Source: Bacteroidales bacterium UBA2764 (GTDB lineage: Bacteria > Bacteroidota > Bacteroidia > Bacteroidales > Paludibacteraceae). Taken from it: a stretch of 6,139 nt of DNA. The notes beneath the pieces are model-generated. The model saw nothing but the letters and a program-made list of their open reading frames with translations, was not told where the DNA came from and made no database searches. Made by a program: the position numbers and the translations under genes. Numbering within the stretch: the first letter of the stretch is position 1; every line of letters starts with the position of its first letter. This document shows, in pieces, positions 1 through 6,007 of this stretch. The DNA is taken from the NCBI GenBank assembly GCA_002352705.1, contig DEIW01000108.1, forward strand, positions 17,394 through 23,532, given 5' to 3'.

Positions 1-293
1 CCGGCTGCTTTTTCTCCGGTCACGGCTAACTCGGTTGTCGGCGTCGAAGCTAAACCGATATTCACTACGTCGTAGCCCATCCCCATCAGGGTGCCGCATA
101 CTATCTGCTCCACCATATGTCCGCTCAGTCGTGCATCCCGGCCTACTACAATCTTGTTGTTTTCAGGCATGGCTGCCCGTCTTTGAGTAGCGTAGGCGGC
201 AGTGAAACGAACGATATCTACGGGATTCAGTCCCTCTCCGACTCGGCCGCCTATTGTGCCGCGGATACCGGAAATAGATTTTACTAAACTCAT
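1..293 (-). CDS. glmM: Phosphoglucosamine mutase (alpha-D-phosphohexomutase family), N-terminal part only
   Basis: This is the first 97 codons of a gene that runs off the left edge; family members are about 450-465 residues long. The protein begins MSLVKSISGIRGTIGG, the characteristic start of Bacteroidales phosphohexomutases, and continues with LNPVDIVRFTAAYAT, the IVVGRDARLSG strand-turn and ASTPTTELAV. These are domain 1 features that precede the phosphoserine loop (TASHNP), which would lie just beyond the edge, so the catalytic serine cannot be checked. GlmM converts glucosamine-6-phosphate to glucosamine-1-phosphate in the cytoplasm, on the way to UDP-GlcNAc for peptidoglycan and lipid A. 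The ATG is one base after the stop of the upstream lipoprotein gene (TAA-T-ATG), so it is very likely cotranscribed. Without the sugar-binding loop, phosphoglucomutase or phosphomannomutase activity cannot be excluded. The family assignment is firm; the substrate is inferred. Confidence 0.85.
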   Translation of the reverse strand, partial: MSLVKSISGIRGTIGGRVGEGLNPVDIVRFTAAYATQRRAAMPENNKIVVGRDARLSGHMVEQIVCGTLMGMGYDVVNIGLASTPTTELAVTGEKAA

Positions 294-294
294 A

Positions 295-831
295 TTATTG
301 TTTTACTTTGATATTGATGATATATACATAGGGAGTAACAGACATCTGTTCGGCATCGAACCCTAATTTGCTGGGGACAATGACCTCACATTCAGAATTC
401 GTATTCTTCATCAGTTTGACTGCTATATGCCATCCTTGCGCTTCGCAGCTGGTCAGGTTGCCATATTGGAACTCATACGGATGAGCCTGGTCGTTGGTAT
501 TCCAGTAACTCAGGGTATCCGCACCTTCCGTCAGTTGGAATTTCTTGTAACGCGTCACAATGATATCATTTGTCAGCACTTTGCCGGACTCTCCCCGGTG
601 ACGGAGATGGAAATATAAATCGTCACTTCCCGACGTGTCTTTGTAATAGTCTTTTTCGCCCCATTGATAGTCGTCTCCCGGCTCTTCCGTCAGAATATTC
701 AGATTATTCCGGCTGATATAGTTCTCAATCAGTTTTTTCTCTTTGTTGCGCAGGTTGGAATAGGTGTTGGATTGGCAACCGCTGCCAAACATGACAATAC
801 CTGTCAATAGGATAAATAGAATTTTTTTCAT
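295..831 (-). CDS. DUF4827-like lipoprotein with FKBP-like C-terminal domain
   Basis: A 178-residue predicted lipoprotein. Residues 1-18 form a signal peptide (KK, then a hydrophobic stretch) ending in GSG before Cys19, a loose lipobox of the Bacteroidetes kind. The mature N-terminus (CQSNTYSN) lacks the acidic run associated with surface export, so a periplasm-facing anchor is more likely. Residues 24-45 (LRNKEKKLIENYISRNN) and the overall layout resemble the DUF4827 family of Bacteroidales. The C-terminal half reads like an FKBP domain: a strand at 72-79, RYKKF at 94-98, GW at 133-134 with VKLM at 138-141 (matching the GWEEGVAQM helix of FKBP12), VPSKLGF at 152-158 in place of IPSELAYG, and a final strand VYIINIKV. 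The tryptophan is kept, but the active-site tyrosine is Phe158 and the IPP loop is TPY, so isomerase activity is doubtful. The ATG directly abuts the upstream stop (TAAATG). No function is proven; a periplasmic folding or chaperone role is inferred. Confidence 0.8.
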   Translation of the reverse strand: MKKILFILLTGIVMFGSGCQSNTYSNLRNKEKKLIENYISRNNLNILTEEPGDDYQWGEKDYYKDTSGSDDLYFHLRHRGESGKVLTNDIIVTRYKKFQLTEGADTLSYWNTNDQAHPYEFQYGNLTSCEAQGWHIAVKLMKNTNSECEVIVPSKLGFDAEQMSVTPYVYIINIKVKQ

Positions 832-1347
832 TTATTGTATGGTTATTTCAATTCGTAAATTTTCATATGGCGGGATATGCTCGGTGCCTTGAATGCCATA
901 GGCGGCATACCATGGTGCCAATAGCACCAGTCGGGCGCCATGATGCCATTCGGTAATGTTTTCCTCAATAGCGGCAGGTAGTTTCCATGCGCCGATACGG
1001 GCTGTTTGGACAAAGTCTGTGTATAGTTTACCGCTGAGGCTGTACGTGCGGATATGCAGGCTGCATTCTTCGCCGCGTTGTACGGTCTCTCCCTCTCCGG
1101 GTGAAAGGATAGCACACCATGTCCCCCTTTCATAGAGCGCGAAGGGTAAACTGTCCGCCTGCGCTATAGACGCTAACTGTTCATCTGCGGACTCTGTCAT
1201 CCCTTGGTTGAAGGCCATCAACGCCAACTGAGCGCTGTCCGGTTTGGGCGATGCGCTTTTGCGCTGGCTGGGAATCTGTGGAGCTGTCCTGGTGCAACTA
1301 ATCAGTATGGCAGCGCAGCAATATATTATCCACCGTCTTGTCCTCAA
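832..1347 (-). CDS. FKBP-like lipoprotein, TTG start coupled to the upstream regulator
   Basis: A 171-residue predicted lipoprotein. RTRRW followed by a hydrophobic segment leads to the lipobox LISC with Cys18. A linker rich in Ser, Pro and Lys (about 20-38) and a helical region (38-66) precede an FKBP-like domain at about 75-171. Compared with FKBP12, TYSLSGKLY (101-109) matches the Y26 to F36 hairpin, AAYG (148-151) keeps the Y82-G83 position, and HIPP (157-160) keeps the IPP loop. The W59 position at the pocket floor is Ile127, F99 is Ile166 and the FD pair is changed to YT, so the active site is altered. The start is TTG: its bases overlap the regulator's stop as TTGA, an in-frame TGA lies three codons upstream, and the next ATG (residue 44) would remove the signal peptide. 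A gliding-motility GldI-like or FkpA-like relative is possible; the substrate is unknown. Confidence 0.72.
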   Translation of the reverse strand: MRTRRWIIYCCAAILISCTRTAPQIPSQRKSASPKPDSAQLALMAFNQGMTESADEQLASIAQADSLPFALYERGTWCAILSPGEGETVQRGEECSLHIRTYSLSGKLYTDFVQTARIGAWKLPAAIEENITEWHHGARLVLLAPWYAAYGIQGTEHIPPYENLRIEITIQ

Positions 1348-4300
1348 TTTTCTTCAAGGCGTTGTTTACGATATTCGCTCGGTGTGACTCCGTACGTGTT
1401 TTTGAAGCATTTGGAGAAATACCGGCTGTCATTCATTCCTACCATGTATGTCACCTCGGTGATGTTGTATTTGCGATCTTCCAGTAGTTGCGCCGCGCGT
1501 TTGATTCGCATCTCGCGGATAAACTCTACCGGACTCATTCCTGTCATATTCTTGAGTTTGTTGAAGAAGACCGTACGTCCCATGCCCATCTCTTCTACCA
1601 ACTCATCCACAGTCAGGGTGTTGTTGTCCATTTGTTTCTCCATCACGTCCAGCAGTTTGGCAAGGAACGCATCTCCGGGTACGTTATCTTCCCCTTTCTG
1701 AGGCTCCAGACGCATCAGACGCTGGCGATAGCTCTGTTCAAGCTGGGTGCGTTGCTTTAATATATTTTGTACGCGTGCACGTATATATTCGGGCTCGAAA
1801 GGCTTGGTCATATAATCATCTGCGCCGAACTGCAGTGCCTGAAGGCGGCTCTCGATAGCCGCTTTGGCGGTCAGCAGGATCACCGGAATATGGTCGGTCT
1901 CCGGGTTCTGCTTGATGAATTGGGTCAACTCCAGACCGTCCACATTCGGCATCATCAGGTCTGTAATGACAAGGTCTATTTGTTTGGTGCGGATGATCTG
2001 CTCTGCTTGCGCGCCGTCCTCAGCAGTCTCTACGGAATAATCGCGGCTGAAGATACCTGATAGGAAATGGCGCATGTCTTGGTTGTCTTCTACAATAAGG
2101 ATGGTAAACCGGTTCTCTTGTTTCTCTTGCGCCAACTGGTCCAGTTTGTCCTCCAGACTCATTTCCATTTGAGGCGGATTGGCTATTGGGTCCTCTGAGA
2201 TGAATTCTACATCTGCGCCAAAATGGTCCTTACCGGTATGAAGCATCACGGTGATGGATGTACCTGCGCCAACGGCACTCACTACGTCGATATGACCATG
2301 ATGCAGATCTACCAGCTCTTTGGTCAGATTCAGACCGATGCCGGTGCCGGTAGTGTTGTTATTATTGAGTTCGTTATTACTGGAGAACCGCTCAAACAGC
2401 ATGCTTCGTTTCTCCGGCGGGATACCAATACCCTCATCCTGTACAGTGAGCGTCACAAATCCGGGCTTGGAATCGATGATAACGGTAATCTTCTTGCCAG
2501 CAGGCGTGAATTTGAAAGCGTTGCTCAATAGGTTCCATAGGATGGTATCCATTCTGCCGCGGTCCACCCATACGGTCGAGTCTTCGGCTTTGTTCTCGAT
2601 ACTGAACTGGATATGCTTGTCGTAAGCCTCTTTCTGGAAATTAGAGCAGGTCTCGTTCACTAACTCGCTCAGCAGTACTTTCTGTACTTTGAGTTTCATC
2701 TTCTGGTTTTGAACCTTCCGGAATTCCAATAACTGGTTCACCATCCGTAACATCCGCTGGCTGTTGCTGTAAACAATCTCCAACTGGCTTCGTACGCTCG
2801 GGGAGATGCGCTCGGTGTGCAAGATATTCTCTATCGGGCTTACGATAAGCGTGAGAGGAGTACGTAACTCATGGCTGATGTTGGTGAAGAAACGGAGTTT
2901 GATATCCGTCACCTCTTGCTCCACTTGTACTTTGCGGCGGAGCTTATTGTAGATATTCATGATATAGACGGTCAGCGCCATAATCAGTATCGCGCCGCAG
3001 ATATACAGCAGCCATGCCCACCATCTGACCCACCACGGGCTGGTCACAAAAATCGTCAGCGTCTTCTCGTTCTCTACGTCGCCTCCTTCGCGGTTGGTAG
3101 AGCGGACACGGAAGGTATAAACTCCATGTTGCAGATTGCTATAGGTGACTCGACGCACTGCTTGAGCCGCCTTCCAATCGGAATCGATGCCGTCCATCTT
3201 GTAGAAATATACGATTTTATCTGCGCCGATATAATCCATTGCGGCATATTCGATCGTCACGTTACTGCCGTAGTCAAGAGTGATGCTGTCTCCTTCGTAT
3301 TCCATGTCTTGCGACTCTATATGGGTGATACGCATGGGCGGCACAGAGTTGGAATGATGAATACGTGAGGGGGAGAAGGCGCAGTAACCGTTCGAATAAC
3401 CGAACAGAATGGTGCCATCCGGGGTCCGGAGCGCCTCTGCCTCCGTGAAATAGGTGTTGTCCTCGCCGTCCAACGCATCGTAATAATACAGATAGCCGGT
3501 CTCTAAATTCAGTTGCGCGATATCGCTCTCAGAGGTGAACCAGAGGTTCTTGCCGTCGCCCGCCATACTGAGGATGATGTCATGGAATGTCTCTATGCGT
3601 GTAATCTCCAGTTTCGGGTCCTTGGGATCAAGGGTCATCAACCCGCCTCCGAAAGAACCTAACCATAGGCGGTCATGGCTGTAATAGATAGCCCGGATAT
3701 CATAACTGGGCAATACCAATACTTCGTTGGTCTCTATATTGATGCGCAGGACACCGGTGGTAGTTCCGCACCATAACGTCTCGTCCACAATCTCTATATC
3801 GCGCACTTTCATACCGTTGCCTATTGGTTCCGGAGCCTCCCATTGGTGCGTGTTTTCGTTCCAACGGATGATATTTACACCGCCGCCATAAGTGGCTACA
3901 TATAACGTTCCGTCGCGTCCCTCTTCGATATCATAGATATCGGGGTGGGTGGTGGGAATAGTGGTACCGGTGGTTATATTTTTCAATCCTCCGCCTTTGG
4001 TGCCATACAGCATTCCGTGTTGGGTCTCCAGGGCGCAATAGACATTCGTCTCCGATTTGACGAGGGTCAGCACTTCGCCGTTCTTACGTCGTGCAAAAGC
4101 ACGCACTTCGCCGTTATCCTGCGGGGAATGACGCATGTCGTGCAGTTTGTACGGCGTCGGTTCCATATTCACGCAATCCACACCGCCATCGTAAGAAGAA
4201 ATCCACATCTGACCATCCCGGTCGATATAGGCGGTATGAATCATGTTGCTCAAACCGCTGATAGGATATACCAGTTCGTCCTTTTCATAGTCATAATAGC

Positions 4301-4901
4301 TCCAACCGCCGCCTGTCGGATTGACCCAGGTACGACCTTGCATATCTTCCAATAAGAAGAAATTCTCTCTCAATCGTCCGGCATAACGGCTGTCCAGAGC
4401 CGGAGTGAAACGTTTCCATTGACCGAAACGGTACCGCAAGATGCCGTTTTGCTCGTCCGCTTGCCATACTACGCCATGGGAGTCCACTTTGGTTTTCGAG
4501 GCACTTTCGCTCATCTTCGCCTGCATGCCTTCCGGCAGACTGTCATAGGGCTGCTCTACCGTGTTCTTGCGAGCCGCATCCAGACGGTAATAATGACCGT
4601 CATATGTACCCCACCAGATACACTCATTGGCGTCTTCGTATATCAAATCGACACGGTTGTTCACCCGTGCTTCCACACCATTGGACATGGCTTTGTAGGT
4701 GGTGAAGGTATAGCCGTCGAAACGGTTCAAACCATCCCATGTACCGAACCACATAAAGCCCTGTTTGTCCTGCAGAATGGACATTACGGTGTTTTGACTC
4801 AATCCGTCTTTAATGGAGTAGTGTTGTACTACATAGTGCTCATGAGCGCTCGTCAACAACGCTCCCGTCAGCATGAATAGCGAAATTAAGAAACGTTTCA
4901 T
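1344..4901 (-). CDS. Hybrid two-component system sensor/regulator (HTCS) with AraC-type output
   Basis: A 1185-residue one-protein signalling system. Residues 1-19 are a signal peptide (MKRFLISLFMLTGALLTSA). Residues 25-515 form a periplasmic propeller with roughly twelve recognisable reg_prop blades, for example GFMWFGTWDGLNRFDG (48-63), GQMWISSYDGGV (230-241) and RLWLGSFGGGL (411-421). A Y_Y_Y domain follows (about 540-618; YSNLQHGVYTFRVRSTN), then one membrane helix (about 627-650). The kinase has the H-box ISHELRTPLT with phosphoacceptor His677, N-box Asn794, G1 DEGIGIP (822-828), an Asn-rich ATP lid (SNNELNNNN) and G2 GTGIGL (852-857). The receiver (932-1048) has Glu938/Asp939, phosphoacceptor Asp981 (VITDLMMP), Thr1011 and Lys1033. 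An AraC/HTH_18 domain occupies about 1085-1183. All key residues are intact. Such proteins usually sense an oligosaccharide and activate a polysaccharide-utilization locus, but none is in view. It is somewhat shorter than the usual 1300-1400 residues. The two lipoproteins and glmM lie directly downstream, in the same operon by spacing. Confidence 0.97.
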   Translation of the reverse strand: MKRFLISLFMLTGALLTSAHEHYVVQHYSIKDGLSQNTVMSILQDKQGFMWFGTWDGLNRFDGYTFTTYKAMSNGVEARVNNRVDLIYEDANECIWWGTYDGHYYRLDAARKNTVEQPYDSLPEGMQAKMSESASKTKVDSHGVVWQADEQNGILRYRFGQWKRFTPALDSRYAGRLRENFFLLEDMQGRTWVNPTGGGWSYYDYEKDELVYPISGLSNMIHTAYIDRDGQMWISSYDGGVDCVNMEPTPYKLHDMRHSPQDNGEVRAFARRKNGEVLTLVKSETNVYCALETQHGMLYGTKGGGLKNITTGTTIPTTHPDIYDIEEGRDGTLYVATYGGGVNIIRWNENTHQWEAPEPIGNGMKVRDIEIVDETLWCGTTTGVLRINIETNEVLVLPSYDIRAIYYSHDRLWLGSFGGGLMTLDPKDPKLEITRIETFHDIILSMAGDGKNLWFTSESDIAQLNLETGYLYYYDALDGEDNTYFTEAEALRTPDGTILFGYSNGYCAFSPSRIHHSNSVPPMRITHIESQDMEYEGDSITLDYGSNVTIEYAAMDYIGADKIVYFYKMDGIDSDWKAAQAVRRVTYSNLQHGVYTFRVRSTNREGGDVENEKTLTIFVTSPWWVRWWAWLLYICGAILIMALTVYIMNIYNKLRRKVQVEQEVTDIKLRFFTNISHELRTPLTLIVSPIENILHTERISPSVRSQLEIVYSNSQRMLRMVNQLLEFRKVQNQKMKLKVQKVLLSELVNETCSNFQKEAYDKHIQFSIENKAEDSTVWVDRGRMDTILWNLLSNAFKFTPAGKKITVIIDSKPGFVTLTVQDEGIGIPPEKRSMLFERFSSNNELNNNNTTGTGIGLNLTKELVDLHHGHIDVVSAVGAGTSITVMLHTGKDHFGADVEFISEDPIANPPQMEMSLEDKLDQLAQEKQENRFTILIVEDNQDMRHFLSGIFSRDYSVETAEDGAQAEQIIRTKQIDLVITDLMMPNVDGLELTQFIKQNPETDHIPVILLTAKAAIESRLQALQFGADDYMTKPFEPEYIRARVQNILKQRTQLEQSYRQRLMRLEPQKGEDNVPGDAFLAKLLDVMEKQMDNNTLTVDELVEEMGMGRTVFFNKLKNMTGMSPVEFIREMRIKRAAQLLEDRKYNITEVTYMVGMNDSRYFSKCFKNTYGVTPSEYRKQRLEEN

Positions 4902-4904
4902 AGT

Positions 4905-4916
4905 ATTGTTAACAAT
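4905..4916. repeat. 12-bp perfect palindrome upstream of the HTCS start
   Basis: ATTGTTAACAAT is a perfect 12-bp palindrome ending only three bases from the HTCS start codon. It could be a dimer-binding operator or autoregulatory site, or chance in an AT-rich leader. A site so close to the ATG would lie in the 5' untranslated region rather than at a promoter. I see no convincing TAnnTTTG -7 element between the repeat array and the start, so whether the HTCS has its own promoter is unresolved. Confidence 0.5.
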
Positions 4917-4938
4917 TTAAACGGTTTATCGTTTTAAA
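4916..4938 (-). repeat. Imperfect AT-rich inverted repeat between rfbA and HTCS
   Basis: TTTAAACG and CGTTTTAAA flank a six-base loop (GTTTAT), giving an imperfect stem with one bulged base; the central five pairs (AAACG/CGTTT) are perfect. In the transcript from rfbA this could be a weak hairpin, but no U-run follows it, so it is a poor candidate for an intrinsic terminator. It separates the rfbA repeat array from the HTCS leader. Transcriptional readthrough from rfbA into the HTCS is therefore possible. Confidence 0.4.
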
Positions 4939-4940
4939 AA

Positions 4941-5010
4941 ATCTCAAATCTCAAATCTCAAATTTCAATTCTCAATTCTCAATTCTCAATTCTCAATTCT
5001 CAATTCTTAA
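4941..5010. repeat. Heptanucleotide tandem array, ten units, containing the rfbA stop codon
   Basis: Ten contiguous 7-bp units: three ATCTCAA, one ATTTCAA, five TTCTCAA and a degenerate TTCTTAA at the right end. On the coding (minus) strand the unit reads TTGAGAA or TTGAGAT. The last units encode the end of RfbA (Val-Lys-Asn-stop), and the stop TGA at 5000-5002 is the first of nine TGA triplets, one in each of units 1-9. Because 7 is not a multiple of 3, all three reading frames on this strand are closed within three units. Five identical copies suggest recent slippage expansion and likely length variation between strains. Confidence 0.95.
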
Positions 5011-5875
5011 CGCCTGCCAATCGCTCCAGATAGCGGCCGTAATTGGTCTTCATCTCTTTCCCCAAAGCCGCTAACTGATCGGTGCTGATCCAGCCGTTGC
5101 GCCATGCTATCTCCTCAATGCAACTCACGTAAAAACCCTGACGGTTCTGGATGGTGGCGATGAAATTGCCTGCCTCCAGCAAACTGTCGCAGTTACCGGT
5201 ATCGAGCCATGCGAAACCGCGGCTGAAGAGTTTGACTTTGAGAGAACCCTCTGCCAGATAGAGTTTGTTCAGGTCCGTAATCTCATATTCGCCACGCGCA
5301 CTCGGCTGCAGGGCTGCAGCCTTATCACACACGGTAGCGTCATAGAAATACAGACCCGGTACCGCATAATTGCTCTTCGGTTCCGCCGGCTTCTCCTCCA
5401 GACTGAGTACTTTGCCGTCTTGGTCAAACTCCACTACGCCGTATGCCCGCGGGTCTGCCACTTCGTAGCCGAAGATACAGGCTCCGCCTTGCTCCGCGCT
5501 CTCAACCGCCTCCTTGAGCATATGCCCGAAATGCTGGCCGTAGAACATGTTATCGCCTAAGATCAGACACCCCGGTTCGCCGTTCAGAAACTCACGGCCC
5601 AAGACGAACGCCTGAGCCAGTCCATTGGGCACCAACTGCACTTTGTAACTCAGTTTCATACCGATACGGCTGCCGTCGCCTAACAACTCCTCGAACATCG
5701 GCAAATCCCTCGGAGTACTGATCACCAGTACCTCGCGGATACCCGCTAACATCAATGCACTCAGGGGGTAATAAATCATCGGCTTGTCATATACCGGCAT
5801 GATTTGTTTACTGATGGCTTTGCTCAATGGGTATAGGCGCGTCGCGCTTCCGCCCGCTAAAATGATACCTTTCAT
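5000..5875 (-). CDS. rfbA: Glucose-1-phosphate thymidylyltransferase
   Basis: A full-length 291-residue RmlA/RfbA, the usual family size. It joins dTTP and glucose-1-phosphate to give dTDP-glucose and pyrophosphate in the cytoplasm, the first step to dTDP-rhamnose and related O-antigen or capsule sugars. The nucleotide-binding loop GGSATRLYPL (8-17) has Arg13; SKQIMPVYDKP (22-32) supplies Lys23; LGDN (106-109) gives the metal-binding Asp108; EKP (161-163) gives Lys162; EITDLN (198-203) and WLDTG (223-227, Asp225) complete the active site. The loop has Ala11 where many homologues have Gly. The start is fixed by MKGIILAGG at the N-terminus. No Shine-Dalgarno sequence is visible, as is usual here. 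The gene has its own promoter candidate just upstream. No rfbB, rfbC or rfbD lies downstream; the next gene is the HTCS, so the rest of the pathway must be elsewhere. The C-terminal three codons and stop lie in the heptamer array. Confidence 0.98.
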   Translation of the reverse strand: MKGIILAGGSATRLYPLSKAISKQIMPVYDKPMIYYPLSALMLAGIREVLVISTPRDLPMFEELLGDGSRIGMKLSYKVQLVPNGLAQAFVLGREFLNGEPGCLILGDNMFYGQHFGHMLKEAVESAEQGGACIFGYEVADPRAYGVVEFDQDGKVLSLEEKPAEPKSNYAVPGLYFYDATVCDKAAALQPSARGEYEITDLNKLYLAEGSLKVKLFSRGFAWLDTGNCDSLLEAGNFIATIQNRQGFYVSCIEEIAWRNGWISTDQLAALGKEMKTNYGRYLERLAGVKN

Positions 5876-5900
5876 AAAGTGTAAAAACTCGTTTCGGCTA

Positions 5901-5932
5901 CAAAATTACTACAAAAATTGCACATATGCAAG
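5901..5932 (-). promoter_or_regulatory. Bacteroidetes-type promoter for rfbA
   Basis: On the minus strand, TAATTTTG (5901-5908) matches the Bacteroidetes -7 consensus TAnnTTTG exactly. It is preceded at a 20-base spacing by CTTG (5929-5932), one mismatch from the -33 element TTTG. Transcription would start near 5893-5896, leaving a leader of about 20 bases before the rfbA ATG. The match is by eye and not supported by expression data. Confidence 0.65.
5918..5931. repeat. Short inverted repeat within the rfbA promoter spacer
   Basis: TTGCA and TGCAA flank a four-base centre (CATA), forming a 5+4+5 inverted repeat between and partly over the proposed -33 and -7 elements. Its position is what one would expect of a repressor operator, but five-base arms are short and could be chance. 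No regulator is suggested by the window itself. Confidence 0.45.
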
Positions 5933-5972
5933 CGTTCGGGTATTTTTTTGCCAAATAAAATGTAATTTTATC

Positions 5973-6007
5973 TGGTCGTTGGTCGTTAGTCGTTAGTCGT
6001 TGGTGAT
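5973..6007. repeat. Second heptanucleotide tandem array, four units plus a degenerate fifth
   Basis: Two TGGTCGT units, two TAGTCGT units and a decayed fifth (TGGTGAT) follow one another without gaps. The unit length equals that of the array after rfbA, but the sequence differs. On the minus strand the array carries the TAA (5993-5995) that closes the open frame entering from the right edge. It lies about 40 bases upstream of the rfbA promoter. Confidence 0.9.

Noticed and set aside
843..1133. A 96-codon minus-strand frame overlapping the FKBP-like lipoprotein gene
   Set aside because: It is an alternative frame of a gene with a signal peptide and FKBP pattern, and its product has low-complexity unrelated composition.
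1204..1701. Long plus-strand open frames opposite the HTCS and lipoprotein genes (also at 2223-2531, 2871-3368, 3945-4355 and 4419-4880)
   Set aside because: They are antisense to a well-supported gene with intact domains, show no recognisable domain, and arise from codon bias of the real frame.
4916..4945. Intrinsic terminator for rfbA
   Set aside because: The stem is short and AT-rich with a bulge, and no U-tract follows it in the transcript direction; the T-run lies before the stem.
4902..4999. A dedicated HTCS promoter
   Set aside because: TTTG motifs occur in the heptamer units, but no TAnnTTTG element lies at the needed 19-21 base spacing; the nearest candidate (TAAATTG) is imperfect and badly spaced.
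4941..5010. Possible CRISPR array
   Set aside because: The repeats are 7 bp, directly contiguous, and have no spacers.
5304..5321. Perfect 8-bp stem with 2-bp centre (two tandem GGCTGCAG copies followed by CC)
   Set aside because: It lies inside conserved rfbA coding sequence (around Ala-Ala-Leu-Gln) and is explained by codon choice; no regulatory context.
5784..5996. A 70-codon plus-strand frame across the rfbA start, promoter and heptamer array
   Set aside because: It runs antisense to rfbA and through promoter and repeat DNA, with no protein features.
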